DNA of 64,000 nt from Burkholderiales bacterium (GTDB lineage Bacteria > Pseudomonadota > Gammaproteobacteria > Burkholderiales > Burkholderiaceae_C): assembly GCA_028868305.1 (NCBI GenBank), contig JAGWUS010000004.1:1-64000 (forward strand), written 5' to 3'. A program made the position numbers and the translations under genes. The first letter of the stretch is position 1. Every line of letters begins with the position of its first letter. Below the pieces are notes generated by a model that was given only the letters and a program-made list of their open reading frames with translations, was not told the origin of the DNA and ran no database searches. Below, piece by piece: positions 1-9,632 of this stretch.

Positions 1-413
1 ACGCCATCTTCCTCGATATAAGCCTTGCCGCTACAGGTCGCAATGGCGGGATTGGCCTCCATGCGGTCCATCAGGATTTCAAAATACCGTGGGGGCAAGC
101 GCAGATCAAGATCCAGTTTGCACAAAAACTCGTAGTCATCCGGGTTCACTGCTTCATACCCCGTGTAGAAAGCATCAATCACTCCCGGCCCCACTGCGCG
201 GTGCCCACGGTCTTTGCGGGTCACGATCTGTATCCAGCTGTGGCGTGCCGCATATTCCGCAAGGATTTGCGGTGTGGCGTCAGTGGAACCGTCATCCACA
301 ATGACCCACTTGGCCGGCTGCACCGACTGCGCCACCACAGTATCCAGTGTCTGGCGCATGTAGTCCGCTTCGTTGCGGCAAGGAGATATGAGAAGGTAGC
401 TTTTGTTTTTCAT
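1..413 (-). CDS. Glycosyltransferase family 2 (3' part truncated by window edge)
   Basis: My reverse-strand reading gives MKNKSYLLISPCRNEADYMRQTLDTVVAQSVQPAKWVIVDDGSTDATPQILAEYA..., a GT2 N-terminus. The start overlaps the upstream gene's stop as ATGA. The track does not list it because it runs off the window. Confidence 0.85.
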   Translation of the reverse strand, partial: MKNKSYLLISPCRNEADYMRQTLDTVVAQSVQPAKWVIVDDGSTDATPQILAEYAARHSWIQIVTRKDRGHRAVGPGVIDAFYTGYEAVNPDDYEFLCKLDLDLRLPPRYFEILMDRMEANPAIATCSGKAYIEEDG

Positions 414-1435
414 TTGTGTTCGATGAGCCGCGAAGATCTTCCACGCAACCGTTCCTGCCTGTATTTGATTTGTCCCTGCAACTCTGGAAACTTGCCCAAG
501 ACGAGAAACAATGCCCGCCACCAATTCTGCCTTGGAGACGCGTTGCCACCAAGCGCCAGGCGGACGACCTGAAAAGGATAGGCCAAGGTCAACATGAGTG
601 TTAGAAGCGGAGACCAGAGCGCGGCGAAAGCAGCAGATACAGGAATTGCAAAAGCCCAGAACCAGGTGCTACGCGAGGCCCGCACGCCGCGGCGCTCAGG
701 GGCGATCTTGTCTACCACGGTCGCCTGAGCATCACTGTATCCAGAGCGCACAGCACGCAACCACCATTGACCAAAGCGATGCATATTGGCATCGTGCAAG
801 GCCATGTCGTCCGCAATGCGCCAGATCTTCCCGCCACGAGATCGCAAACGGGAGCAAAGTTCCGGCTCTTCGCCGCAGATCAGCGCGGAATTGAAGCCAC
901 CAACCCGCTCGAACGCACTGACTCGCATCATGGCGAGACCGCCGCACATCCTGGCTTCACCTGCCGGGGCATCCCACTCCAGATCACACAGCATGTTGTA
1001 GACACTAGCCTCCGGGTGCTTTTCACGCAGGCGCCCGGCTACCACCACAACTTCAGGGTGCTGATCCATAAATCTACTGGCCGCACCCAGCCATTCAGAA
1101 TGGACCTCACAGTCACCGTCAACAAATTGCACATACTGCAAAGCTGGGGCAACGTTTCGGAGTCTGTCAAAGCCGCCGTTGCGTGCACGCGCCGCGGTGA
1201 AGGGCGTGCGCATATCGAGTGCAACCACTTCCACACCCCGTTCCTGGGCCATGGCCACAGAGCCATCGGTGGAGCCGGAATCCACATACACGATCAGACA
1301 GGCACTCTCCTCCAATGACGCCAGACACCGCTTCAGGCGTTCGCCCTCGTTGCGACCAATGACCACGACACCAATGCACTGGGAACCAGAGTTTCTGGCG
1401 CTTGCTGTATTCTTGGTTACATCGGCTGCTGCCAC
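410..1435 (-). CDS. Glycosyltransferase family 2
   Basis: 341 aa ORF; VVVIGRNEGERLKRCLASL...VYVDSGSTDGS...FVDGDCEVHSEWL GT-A fold motifs. Confidence 0.88.
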   Translation of the reverse strand: MAAADVTKNTASARNSGSQCIGVVVIGRNEGERLKRCLASLEESACLIVYVDSGSTDGSVAMAQERGVEVVALDMRTPFTAARARNGGFDRLRNVAPALQYVQFVDGDCEVHSEWLGAASRFMDQHPEVVVVAGRLREKHPEASVYNMLCDLEWDAPAGEARMCGGLAMMRVSAFERVGGFNSALICGEEPELCSRLRSRGGKIWRIADDMALHDANMHRFGQWWLRAVRSGYSDAQATVVDKIAPERRGVRASRSTWFWAFAIPVSAAFAALWSPLLTLMLTLAYPFQVVRLALGGNASPRQNWWRALFLVLGKFPELQGQIKYRQERLRGRSSRLIEHK

Positions 1436-1546
1436 TAAAGATCCTCACTGTGCTGCGGTAACATGGGCTGCACCCATTGTATTCTTGGGCAGGTGTCTGC
1501 CCGTGGACGAATGGGGGCCGGCAGGTATTTGCCGTACTGGGAGTGA

Positions 1547-2497
1547 GTGATGAATTTACCGTTGCCGCGTGTCAGTGTATTGATGGCCGTGTTCAATACG
1601 GCGAGCTACCTGCAGGAAGCACTGACCAGCATCAGCGGTCAAAGTTTTGCAGATTTTGAGCTGATCGTTGTGGATGATGGCTCCAACGACGGCTCTACCC
1701 AGATTCTGCGGGCCTTTGCCGCTACGGAACCGCGAATGCGTTTGATCGTTCGCGAAAACCGGGGGCTGATCTCCACCCGCAACGAACTACTGCAAGCAGC
1801 CAATGGCGAACTGATCGCCTGGATGGACTCGGACGATTACTCTTCCACCAACCGCTTGGCCCTACAGGTGGCACGATTTGATGCCGAACCAGACTTGGTC
1901 TGCCTGGGCGGCTTTGCGCAGTGCATTGATCCCAATGGAGAGTATTTGAATGTAGAGCGGTATCCATTGGAGCACCAGGAAATTCTTGCAGAGCAGCAAA
2001 AGGGGGGGGCCATGCGGTTCCCGACCACCATGATGCGACGTGACGCGGCCCTGCGGGCCGGTGGGTTTCGGGAGCCATTCAGAATTGGCGAGGACTTCGA
2101 CTTGTTTCTGCGCTTGAGTGAGGCCGGGCAAATGGCAAATTTGCCGGGCGTGATCTATTTCTACCGCCAGCATTTGTCCAGCGTATGTTCCACCCTGGGG
2201 CCGCGTTGGACGATTTATCGTGACGCAATACTGGAACTTGCACAGGAACGCAAGACCTCAGGTTCGGACAAGCTACAGCGTGGTGAGGGACTGGATATTG
2301 CTGCAACGCCACTAATGAATATGCGGCCCTTTGAAGCGCGCACCTACCTTCGCTGGGCCAATGAAGCACTGCAAAATGGTAATACCTCACTTGCATGGAA
2401 ATACACCGTAGCCTCCCTGGCAAAGCAACCTATGTCCCGTGAAGGCTGGAAGACTGCAGCACGCTGTTTACTGCCGCAGCTGCGCAAACCGATGTGA
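1547..2497 (+). CDS. Glycosyltransferase family 2
   Basis: 316 aa; PRVSVLMAVFNTASYLQEALTSISGQSFADFELIVVDDGSNDGS motif. Confidence 0.9.
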   Translation: MMNLPLPRVSVLMAVFNTASYLQEALTSISGQSFADFELIVVDDGSNDGSTQILRAFAATEPRMRLIVRENRGLISTRNELLQAANGELIAWMDSDDYSSTNRLALQVARFDAEPDLVCLGGFAQCIDPNGEYLNVERYPLEHQEILAEQQKGGAMRFPTTMMRRDAALRAGGFREPFRIGEDFDLFLRLSEAGQMANLPGVIYFYRQHLSSVCSTLGPRWTIYRDAILELAQERKTSGSDKLQRGEGLDIAATPLMNMRPFEARTYLRWANEALQNGNTSLAWKYTVASLAKQPMSREGWKTAARCLLPQLRKPM

Positions 2498-3849
2498 ATG
2501 ACAGCTACCTGTATATGACCGCAAAAAGATCATCGCTTAAAAAATCATTTCTCACCGGGTCAGCATGGACACTATTCAGCGTTGGAGCGAGCCAGGCACT
2601 GCGACTAGGCAAAAGCCTGGTTTTATCCCACCTGCTGTTTCCGGAAGCTTATGGCCTTATGGCCATTGTGTGGGCCGTGTTGTATGCACTGGACTTGCTG
2701 TCTGACGTGGGCATAGCGCCTGCGATTGTACGAAGCGCGCGAGGGGATGACCCCCAGTTCCTGAATACCGCGTGGACTATGAAAACAATACGGGGGGGCG
2801 TGCTATTTCTGGTTGCGTGCGCTCTGGCCTACCCACTTTCGATTTTTTATAACCAGCCGAAATTAGCCTTGTTGATTCCCGTAGCAGGACTGACCACTCT
2901 GGTAGAGGGATTTGTTTCTACCAATATGTATAGCGCCCAGCGCAGCATGGTGTACAGCCGCAATACCTTATTGGAGTTGTCCAATGAGCTGGTGGGTCTG
3001 ACGGTGACTTTAATTTGGGCCTATGCCTCTCCCAGCGTCTGGGCACTGGTAGGCGGTGCTGTGATTGGCAGGTTTTACCATGTGGCTGCCAGCCACCTGA
3101 TTTTGCCGGGCATCCGCAATACATTTCTTTGGGATGCCAAAGCGTTTAACGAACTGCTGCATTTTGGAAAGTGGATTTTCTTCAGCAGTGTCATTTTTTT
3201 GCTATACGCACAGGGGGACCGCATGCTCCTTGGAAAGTACTTGGACGCCACCACCCTGGGTATCTATAGTATTGCAATCATGCTCACGGAAGCAGTAGGC
3301 GGAGTCATCGGCAAATTGAACGATACGGTGCTTTACCCGGCGCTCAGCCAGGTAGTAAACAGCGAGAGACACCGTCTGCGTGAAGTGCTCTACAAAGCAA
3401 GATTGGGTACAGATGCGTTGACCGTCATGCCCATCGCCATCTTGATGATGATTGGCAGCGAAGTAGTCCATGTGCTTTACGACTCGCGTTACCATGCTGC
3501 GGGCTGGATGCTGCAAATACTGTGTGTTCGACTGCTTATGTCGGCAATACTGTCCGGCAGTTCATCCTGCCTGTTTGCACTGGGACACTCGCGTTACTCG
3601 GTGATCCAGAATATTTGCCGCGCGGCATGGCTGTTCATTGGAATTCCAGTCTGCTGGCCAAAGTTTGGCATAGAGGGCGTAGTCTGGGTGGTTGCAACCA
3701 CTGAAGTACCAGTGCTGATTGTGCTTTGGTCCGGTTTGCTGAAGTACAAAATTCTGTCGCTTCGGCACGAGGCAAGGTCATTGGCGTTTGTTGCCGCCGG
3801 ATGTGCGATCGGATATGGACTGCTGCAGATTCCCATAGGCCGATCCTAA
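2494..3849 (+). CDS. Oligosaccharide flippase / Wzx-like lipopolysaccharide biosynthesis protein
   Basis: 451 aa polytopic membrane protein of the polysaccharide-transporter (MATE/MOP) type; start overlaps the preceding GT stop. Confidence 0.8.
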   Translation: MNDSYLYMTAKRSSLKKSFLTGSAWTLFSVGASQALRLGKSLVLSHLLFPEAYGLMAIVWAVLYALDLLSDVGIAPAIVRSARGDDPQFLNTAWTMKTIRGGVLFLVACALAYPLSIFYNQPKLALLIPVAGLTTLVEGFVSTNMYSAQRSMVYSRNTLLELSNELVGLTVTLIWAYASPSVWALVGGAVIGRFYHVAASHLILPGIRNTFLWDAKAFNELLHFGKWIFFSSVIFLLYAQGDRMLLGKYLDATTLGIYSIAIMLTEAVGGVIGKLNDTVLYPALSQVVNSERHRLREVLYKARLGTDALTVMPIAILMMIGSEVVHVLYDSRYHAAGWMLQILCVRLLMSAILSGSSSCLFALGHSRYSVIQNICRAAWLFIGIPVCWPKFGIEGVVWVVATTEVPVLIVLWSGLLKYKILSLRHEARSLAFVAAGCAIGYGLLQIPIGRS

Positions 3850-5274
3850 ACCCACGAGCAGATAGAAAACCTTGGGGAGCACACCATAGAAGCTACCTGT
3901 CGCCATGAAGAATGCCGTAGCCAGCATGGCAGCAAGCAAGCTGGCTCCCATTCGAGCCATGTCATCATCCTGAGGGATGGCGCGCCTTTGCTGTTTCCAC
4001 GATGACCACATGGCTAGCAGAAACGGCATGACAAATAGGAAAAGCCCGACAATTCCGTAAAGCATTGCAATCGATGCGTACACGTTGACCAGATCGATAA
4101 TGCCCTGGCCTTGTCTCAGTTGCTCCAGATTCCTGGTGAAGAAAGGATCGCCGAAAAGGGGGTTCTTTTGTATGAGTTCCCAGGACGACTGTGCAAGACG
4201 CTCGCGGTACTCCACGTTGAACGAGTCCACTGTTCCAACAAACGGTAGTTTCTCAATGACCTTGGGGCCAACTGGAGAAATCAAAACGAGCGCCGCAACC
4301 GGCACAGCGATCAGTGCGACTTTGACAAGACTCTTTACACCTTTGGGGCCGAGCAGCGTATAGACCACATACCCTAGTACGGCTCCGATCCATGGTGCGC
4401 GGGACATGGCAGCGAACAATCCCAGCCAGTAGCCCGACATACCGGCAATCCGTTTGTAAGGCTTAGGTTCCCGGTTGGCCACATACAACCATAAAGCAAA
4501 AGCAACGGAGAGGATAAACCCCAGCGCCAACGAATGCCCTGTAGAAACCTGCGCACGCAGAGCACCGTCCCGGAACAGATAGACTTCCGTCTCAATGCCC
4601 CACGCATCCGGCAAACCCCGGTAGAGCACCCATACCTTTTGCGATTCGAAAACAGCTAAAGGCACCATGATTGCGCACGCCAGGCAAAAAACGGCAAGAA
4701 CCTCTGCCAACTTGTGTTTGGTATTGCAGATGCGGCTCACCACATAGACCAACACGATGCAATCCAGGAAGAACAAAAACCCCCGACGAGCTGTATTGGT
4801 GATGTCTTCGTAAGGCATCAGAAAAATCAGTTGCAAGACTAGATAGGCCCACAAATACCGATCTATCCCCTTGTGTCGGCCAAGCGCTGTCTTGTCCTTG
4901 GCATGCATGAGCCTCCACGCAGTGGGAATCAACACCGCAAAGGCCAAGATCCTGTAGTTGCTGAGATCAAAGAATTTGTTGACAAAGACCGCTGGCAATT
5001 CCATGCTGACAGGCGGAATAACGTGTAGCAGCAGTACGTACAAGGCAACAGGATTTTCATCCTGACCCGCAGCCCAATACATGAGTGGCAGCGCGACTGC
5101 GACATAAATCCAGAAACTGGGACTGATGAACGCGGTTGTTGTAAGAGCAAGCCAGACATTGCGCCTGCGAAGGTAGTCCGCTCCGCTCATGAATCGCAGA
5201 CAAAGTGGTTTAGCGATGATGAACACGGCCATGGCCATGACCAGTACCACCAGTAGGGCCTTGAGATTGGTCAT
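3778..5274 (-). CDS. O-antigen ligase/polymerase-like membrane protein (Wzy/WaaL type)
   Basis: 498 aa, many TM segments, R-x-x-W-I-G-rich central region typical of O-antigen ligase domains; adjacent to the EPS export genes. Confidence 0.7.
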   Translation of the reverse strand: MTNLKALLVVLVMAMAVFIIAKPLCLRFMSGADYLRRRNVWLALTTTAFISPSFWIYVAVALPLMYWAAGQDENPVALYVLLLHVIPPVSMELPAVFVNKFFDLSNYRILAFAVLIPTAWRLMHAKDKTALGRHKGIDRYLWAYLVLQLIFLMPYEDITNTARRGFLFFLDCIVLVYVVSRICNTKHKLAEVLAVFCLACAIMVPLAVFESQKVWVLYRGLPDAWGIETEVYLFRDGALRAQVSTGHSLALGFILSVAFALWLYVANREPKPYKRIAGMSGYWLGLFAAMSRAPWIGAVLGYVVYTLLGPKGVKSLVKVALIAVPVAALVLISPVGPKVIEKLPFVGTVDSFNVEYRERLAQSSWELIQKNPLFGDPFFTRNLEQLRQGQGIIDLVNVYASIAMLYGIVGLFLFVMPFLLAMWSSWKQQRRAIPQDDDMARMGASLLAAMLATAFFMATGSFYGVLPKVFYLLVGLGSAYGNLQQSISDRTSGGNKRQ

Positions 5275-5307
5275 CAGTTATCCGAACCGCGCTGTGCCAG
5301 CGCCAGC

Positions 5308-6261
5308 CTATTCCGCAACGTCGATCAGAGGCGGATCGTTGAGCACGGAACCCACGATGTTGATCGACGATTGCTTGAGTTCAGATATGAGCTCGGTAAA
5401 CGATGACAACTTGGTCTCATTAGCACGGGCGACTGCAAGCGCGGCGCCTGCCTTGGCGGCCACAATCAACGCATCTGCACCCGCAGTCAGCGATGAGGTG
5501 TCGATGAAGACGATGTCATAACTTCTTCCAGCCCATTCAAACAGCTCCGACAGATTTTCGCGGTTCAATAGCTCCAGTGGGTTGGGCGGTATAGGCCCCG
5601 CTGGAAGCACTTGTAACTTAGGGATAAACGGAATTGTGTGCAAGGCACTGGCAACATCAGATCGGCCGGCCAGCAGACTGCTGAATCCTAACTGGTTATT
5701 CAATTGGAATAGAACATGCTGGCGCGGGGTGCGCATATCTGCATCGATCAGCAAAGTATTTGCGCCCATCTGGGCAAACACAATAGCGAGATTGGCTGCG
5801 AGATAACTGCCGCCCTCTGCCCGACCCGAACCCACCACCGCCAGCATCGCATACCCAATTGCTTGGTCAAACCAGCGCAATTTTAACTGGCTGCGAATGG
5901 AACGCAGTTGGTCAACCTCGTGGCTGAAGGGCATGTAGGCTGCCACCAACTCTGGATTAATGACCCGGCCGCTGCTCCGGGGCAAGTATGCGTACTCATA
6001 TTGGTAAGAAAGTGCGTAACGAATGTCACCCTCACTGATCAGGCCCAATTGAATGGCGGCCTCACCAAAGCGAATTTTCTTTTCGCGCTGGTATTCAATG
6101 ACCCGATAGGCATCGTCTTTGCTGATGACACCGGCATCCACCAAAATGGTGCCGATGGAGCGTTTGGTACTGTTTCGACTTGTGGGGCCATTGACATCGT
6201 CGTCAAGATCGATATCAAGTTCGCTGGGGAACAGAGAGGAATGGAAACGCTCTTCGCTCAT
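5308..6261 (-). CDS. epsG: EpsG-like chain-length-determinant tyrosine kinase (BY-kinase type)
   Basis: 317 aa; TLLIDADMRTPRQH (Walker A') and YDIVFIDT (Walker B); N-terminal repeats resembling MshEN; downstream of a Wzz-like gene. Confidence 0.8.
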   Translation of the reverse strand: MSEERFHSSLFPSELDIDLDDDVNGPTSRNSTKRSIGTILVDAGVISKDDAYRVIEYQREKKIRFGEAAIQLGLISEGDIRYALSYQYEYAYLPRSSGRVINPELVAAYMPFSHEVDQLRSIRSQLKLRWFDQAIGYAMLAVVGSGRAEGGSYLAANLAIVFAQMGANTLLIDADMRTPRQHVLFQLNNQLGFSSLLAGRSDVASALHTIPFIPKLQVLPAGPIPPNPLELLNRENLSELFEWAGRSYDIVFIDTSSLTAGADALIVAAKAGAALAVARANETKLSSFTELISELKQSSINIVGSVLNDPPLIDVAE

Positions 6262-7688
6262 GACAACCCCGCCAGGCGGCTAGCGGCCGCAATTTCTTTA
6301 CGCACTTTGCGCTTGGTAAAAAATTTCTTGAACAAAGCGAGACGCTCTGAAATCGAGTACTCATTGCCTCGCCGCTCGATTACACCCAATACTGGCACAT
6401 CATCAATCATGATGTCCTGCATCACGCGCACCTTGCGATTGAGCATTTCCAAACCTAGCGCAACTGCCATGGCCACTGCCAACGCGCCCAAAATAGTACC
6501 CGCCAGATACTTTGGAACATTGGGCTTTGCCGGCACTGTGGGTTCGACCGCCGGACTGAGAATTGAAACGTTGGCCTGGTCAGTCTGCTTTTCCAGATTG
6601 AGCTGGTTGCTGCGTTGCAACACAGAGTCGTAAATGCGCTTGGCGGCTTCTACGTCTTGGCTCAGCACGGCCAGATGATCACGCTGCGCCTTCAAAGATA
6701 GTACGCGCTCTTTTTGAGCAGCGATGACTGCACGCAACTCGCCCTCTCGCAGACCTGCAGTCGTTTTGGCCACCCCGGTACTGCCGGACACCCTGCTGAT
6801 TTCCTGAGCGAGTTGTTGTTTGAGTTCGGCGACCTGACCTTCAAGTTGAACGCGCTGCGGATGGTTGGGGCCCAGATTGACGCTAAGTTCAGTGAGCTTG
6901 TTCTCGGCGCGGTTTAAATCGGCGCGAAGCCCCTGGACCACCGGGCTGGCCTGCACGTCTGGTGACATCTCGCCTCCAGAGGTCTTCTGGCGACTGCTGA
7001 TGGCCATGTTTTCACCCTGAATGGCAACCAGTTGGGCCATGAGTGCATCCAGACGCTGACTCTCAACATCGGCCCGCTGATCGTTGCTGACGATGCCGTT
7101 TTTGCGTTGAAACTCGGAAAGCTTTTCTTGCGCAGACTCAACATTTTCACGCAGGGATTTGAGGCGGTCATCAAACCAGTCTGCATACTGACGCACCGGC
7201 TCCACACGCAAGTCAACGGTCAAGTCGAGGTAGGCTTGCGCGTAGCTATTCACCACAGCCGTTACGAACTTGGGGTCCGCGCCTTCATACGTCAATCGAA
7301 TGACATTGCTGCCACTCTGAGGCTCGGCGAGCAATCCTTTTCGCAGCATGGATGCGTAGTAGTTCTCCACAGGAACCTTGCCCTTGGTGGCCACATTCCA
7401 TTGCTCAACCAAGCTGGGTGTATCGGCAATACGCAGACGCTTCACAACACCAATAGCAACCCGTTCGCTCTGCAGAATGGCAATTTGAGTCGCCATGTAG
7501 TTGCCACCGGTCACTACAGCTCCCGCGATGGGGTCTGCACGCAGATCCACCAGCAGATCAGTGCTGGCTTGATAGGTTTTGGGGGTTGTCCAGGTATACG
7601 TGCCACCGGCCACGGTAATCAGCACAAAAACGAGGGCTGCGACATAGCGATGCGCAAAGAGAATAAGTAGTACCTGTTTAGGTGTCAT
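6258..7688 (-). CDS. epsF: Chain length determinant protein EpsF (Wzz family)
   Basis: 476 aa; N- and C-terminal TM with coiled-coil centre; PAVEPTVPAKPNVPKYLAGTILGALAV C-terminal Wzz motif. Confidence 0.85.
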   Translation of the reverse strand: MTPKQVLLILFAHRYVAALVFVLITVAGGTYTWTTPKTYQASTDLLVDLRADPIAGAVVTGGNYMATQIAILQSERVAIGVVKRLRIADTPSLVEQWNVATKGKVPVENYYASMLRKGLLAEPQSGSNVIRLTYEGADPKFVTAVVNSYAQAYLDLTVDLRVEPVRQYADWFDDRLKSLRENVESAQEKLSEFQRKNGIVSNDQRADVESQRLDALMAQLVAIQGENMAISSRQKTSGGEMSPDVQASPVVQGLRADLNRAENKLTELSVNLGPNHPQRVQLEGQVAELKQQLAQEISRVSGSTGVAKTTAGLREGELRAVIAAQKERVLSLKAQRDHLAVLSQDVEAAKRIYDSVLQRSNQLNLEKQTDQANVSILSPAVEPTVPAKPNVPKYLAGTILGALAVAMAVALGLEMLNRKVRVMQDIMIDDVPVLGVIERRGNEYSISERLALFKKFFTKRKVRKEIAAASRLAGLS

Positions 7689-7702
7689 GCTGCGGCGCTC
7701 GT

Positions 7703-8518
7703 TTAGAACAAGCTTTCACGGACAAAAATGACATCGTCCGGTTGGACAATGTCATTTAAATCAGGTGTCATTTCTTTGGCGCTGCCATCCGCAGCCTGAC
7801 GGTGCAGGCGCAAGCGCTTCTCCGTACCCCGGGCAGTGGGCCCTCCTGCCATGACCAAGGCCTGCATAAAGGTCATATTGCGCTCAAGTCGGTAAGACCC
7901 AGGGCGCTGCGCCTCACCGTACACATAGAAAACTGGCGCGCGGTGTACATAGACCACGTCACCACCGGCCATCAGAATGTCACCAGTGGACTTGCCCTCA
8001 AGATAGAGCGCCGCCACGTTGATTTCCTGACGCATGGGTTTGCCATTGCGCTGGCCGGTAACGATAACCGTGTCGGAACCGGTTGGTGAAATACCACCAG
8101 CAACTGCCAGTACATCGGACAGTCGGGTATTCGCATATTCAAGGGGCACCTGCCCTGGCCTACCTACGGCACCCAGTACCGAAACCTGTTTACGCCTAGC
8201 CTGCACCAAGGTGATGGTGACTTGCGGTTGCTGCATGAAACCACCCAATTTGAGTGCAGCCGCAATGACCCTCTCGGCATCTGGAATGTTTAACCCGGCC
8301 AATTTGGCAGAGCCGATCAAGGGATAGGTAATGGAACCACTCTCTTGAATACGCGTCTCCAACGTCAGATCAGGATTTTGAAACACCTGAACACGCACGG
8401 TATCACCCGCGCCCAGCTTGTCTTCAAACACTTTGTCCTGGGCTTGAACACTACTGATACCAGCAAGTACCCCCAACAGGCAAATTGCGAGAAATCGAAA
8501 AATGAGAGTCTTGTTCAT
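7703..8518 (-). CDS. epsE: Polysaccharide export protein EpsE (Wza-like, SLBB)
   Basis: 271 aa; signal peptide, LGAGDTVRVQVFQNPDLTLETRIQESGSITYPLIG, SLBB-type repeats. Confidence 0.88.
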   Translation of the reverse strand: MNKTLIFRFLAICLLGVLAGISSVQAQDKVFEDKLGAGDTVRVQVFQNPDLTLETRIQESGSITYPLIGSAKLAGLNIPDAERVIAAALKLGGFMQQPQVTITLVQARRKQVSVLGAVGRPGQVPLEYANTRLSDVLAVAGGISPTGSDTVIVTGQRNGKPMRQEINVAALYLEGKSTGDILMAGGDVVYVHRAPVFYVYGEAQRPGSYRLERNMTFMQALVMAGGPTARGTEKRLRLHRQAADGSAKEMTPDLNDIVQPDDVIFVRESLF

Positions 8519-9615
8519 TTGAGTCCCTTGATACCTTTTTCGAGGTTGACAGCATCGGGCGTGAAAACTTCTTGCCCCTTGCCGGATTGAGTCCGTGCCT
8601 CGGCACGGGCTTTGGCCCTTGCCTCTTGTTCCGCCTGACTGACCGCCCGCTCTTGCGCCTTTTGGGAAGCCAATGTATCGGCATCTGCCTTGGCTTTGGC
8701 CTTGGCTTGGGCTGCCGCTTCGGTTGCCGCCTTGGCATCAGCCTCGGCTTTCGCTTTGTAAGCGCCCTCACCACCCGCAAACTCACCAAAGTATTCAATT
8801 TTGGCCTTGGTCTTCATATCGACTTTGGCCAGCTTGACAGCTTCAGCGCCACGCTGATTGGACAAAAAGACCTTAATCGTGGGCAAAGCCTGCACCTCCG
8901 TCACGGGCTGTGCGCGTGACGCAACTACCTTGACGACAAGGTAGCCTTCTTTGCTTTCCACCAGGCCGATCTGGCCATCCTTGAATGCATGCAGTTTGGG
9001 AAGCACTTCCAGTGGCAGCTGCTCTGCAGGGCGGGTGCCGCCATTGACTGCGAATTCCACTTTTCGTTCTTTCAACCAGGCAACCATTTCCTCCATGCTC
9101 TTGACGGACGATGCGTGGGCACGAATTAAATCGATGCCTTCGACGTTCTTACCAATTGCGATTTCCTGCAAGTTGTAGATGCGGCGCTCGCCGAACAATG
9201 CGGGGTGCTCCGCATAGTAGGCCTTGGCCTCATCATCCGTGGGCTTGGGCTGGGCTGATGCGATCTGCTCCAGCGCTGCACGGGCCAAGATTTCACGTCG
9301 GGCAGCCTCAATCGCTGCAACGACCTCAGGGGTACGATCAAGCTTCTTACTCATGGCCAGATTGATGGCCAGTTGCTGGTCCACCAAGCCACCCAGAATG
9401 TCAGCCTTGGCTTGGGGTAAATTTTCGGGTGTGATTCCACGCGCCTTAGCCAACACTGCGTTGATTTGGTGAACAGAAATTTCCTCACCATCGACAGCAG
9501 CGACCACTTGGGTCGCTGTCTTTTCCTTTTTACCGCATGCAGTCGTCAATAGTGCAACTGCACACAGCACAGCAACATAAGCAAAGATACGCGGGTATTT
9601 GGATGATGGATGCAT
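8515..9615 (-). CDS. epsD: EpsD-type peptidyl-prolyl cis-trans isomerase lipoprotein
   Basis: 366 aa; LLTTACGKKEK lipobox, parvulin/SurA-like N-domain; C-terminal Ala/Lys-rich segment. Confidence 0.78.
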   Translation of the reverse strand: MHPSSKYPRIFAYVAVLCAVALLTTACGKKEKTATQVVAAVDGEEISVHQINAVLAKARGITPENLPQAKADILGGLVDQQLAINLAMSKKLDRTPEVVAAIEAARREILARAALEQIASAQPKPTDDEAKAYYAEHPALFGERRIYNLQEIAIGKNVEGIDLIRAHASSVKSMEEMVAWLKERKVEFAVNGGTRPAEQLPLEVLPKLHAFKDGQIGLVESKEGYLVVKVVASRAQPVTEVQALPTIKVFLSNQRGAEAVKLAKVDMKTKAKIEYFGEFAGGEGAYKAKAEADAKAATEAAAQAKAKAKADADTLASQKAQERAVSQAEQEARAKARAEARTQSGKGQEVFTPDAVNLEKGIKGLK

Positions 9616-9632
9616 ATTGCCTGCTAAAAATA

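Noticed and set aside
1487-1502. GGGCAG-GTGT-CTGCCC hairpin upstream of the plus-strand glycosyltransferase
   Set aside because: Perfect 6-bp stem but no T-tract or other context; too short to support a regulatory claim.
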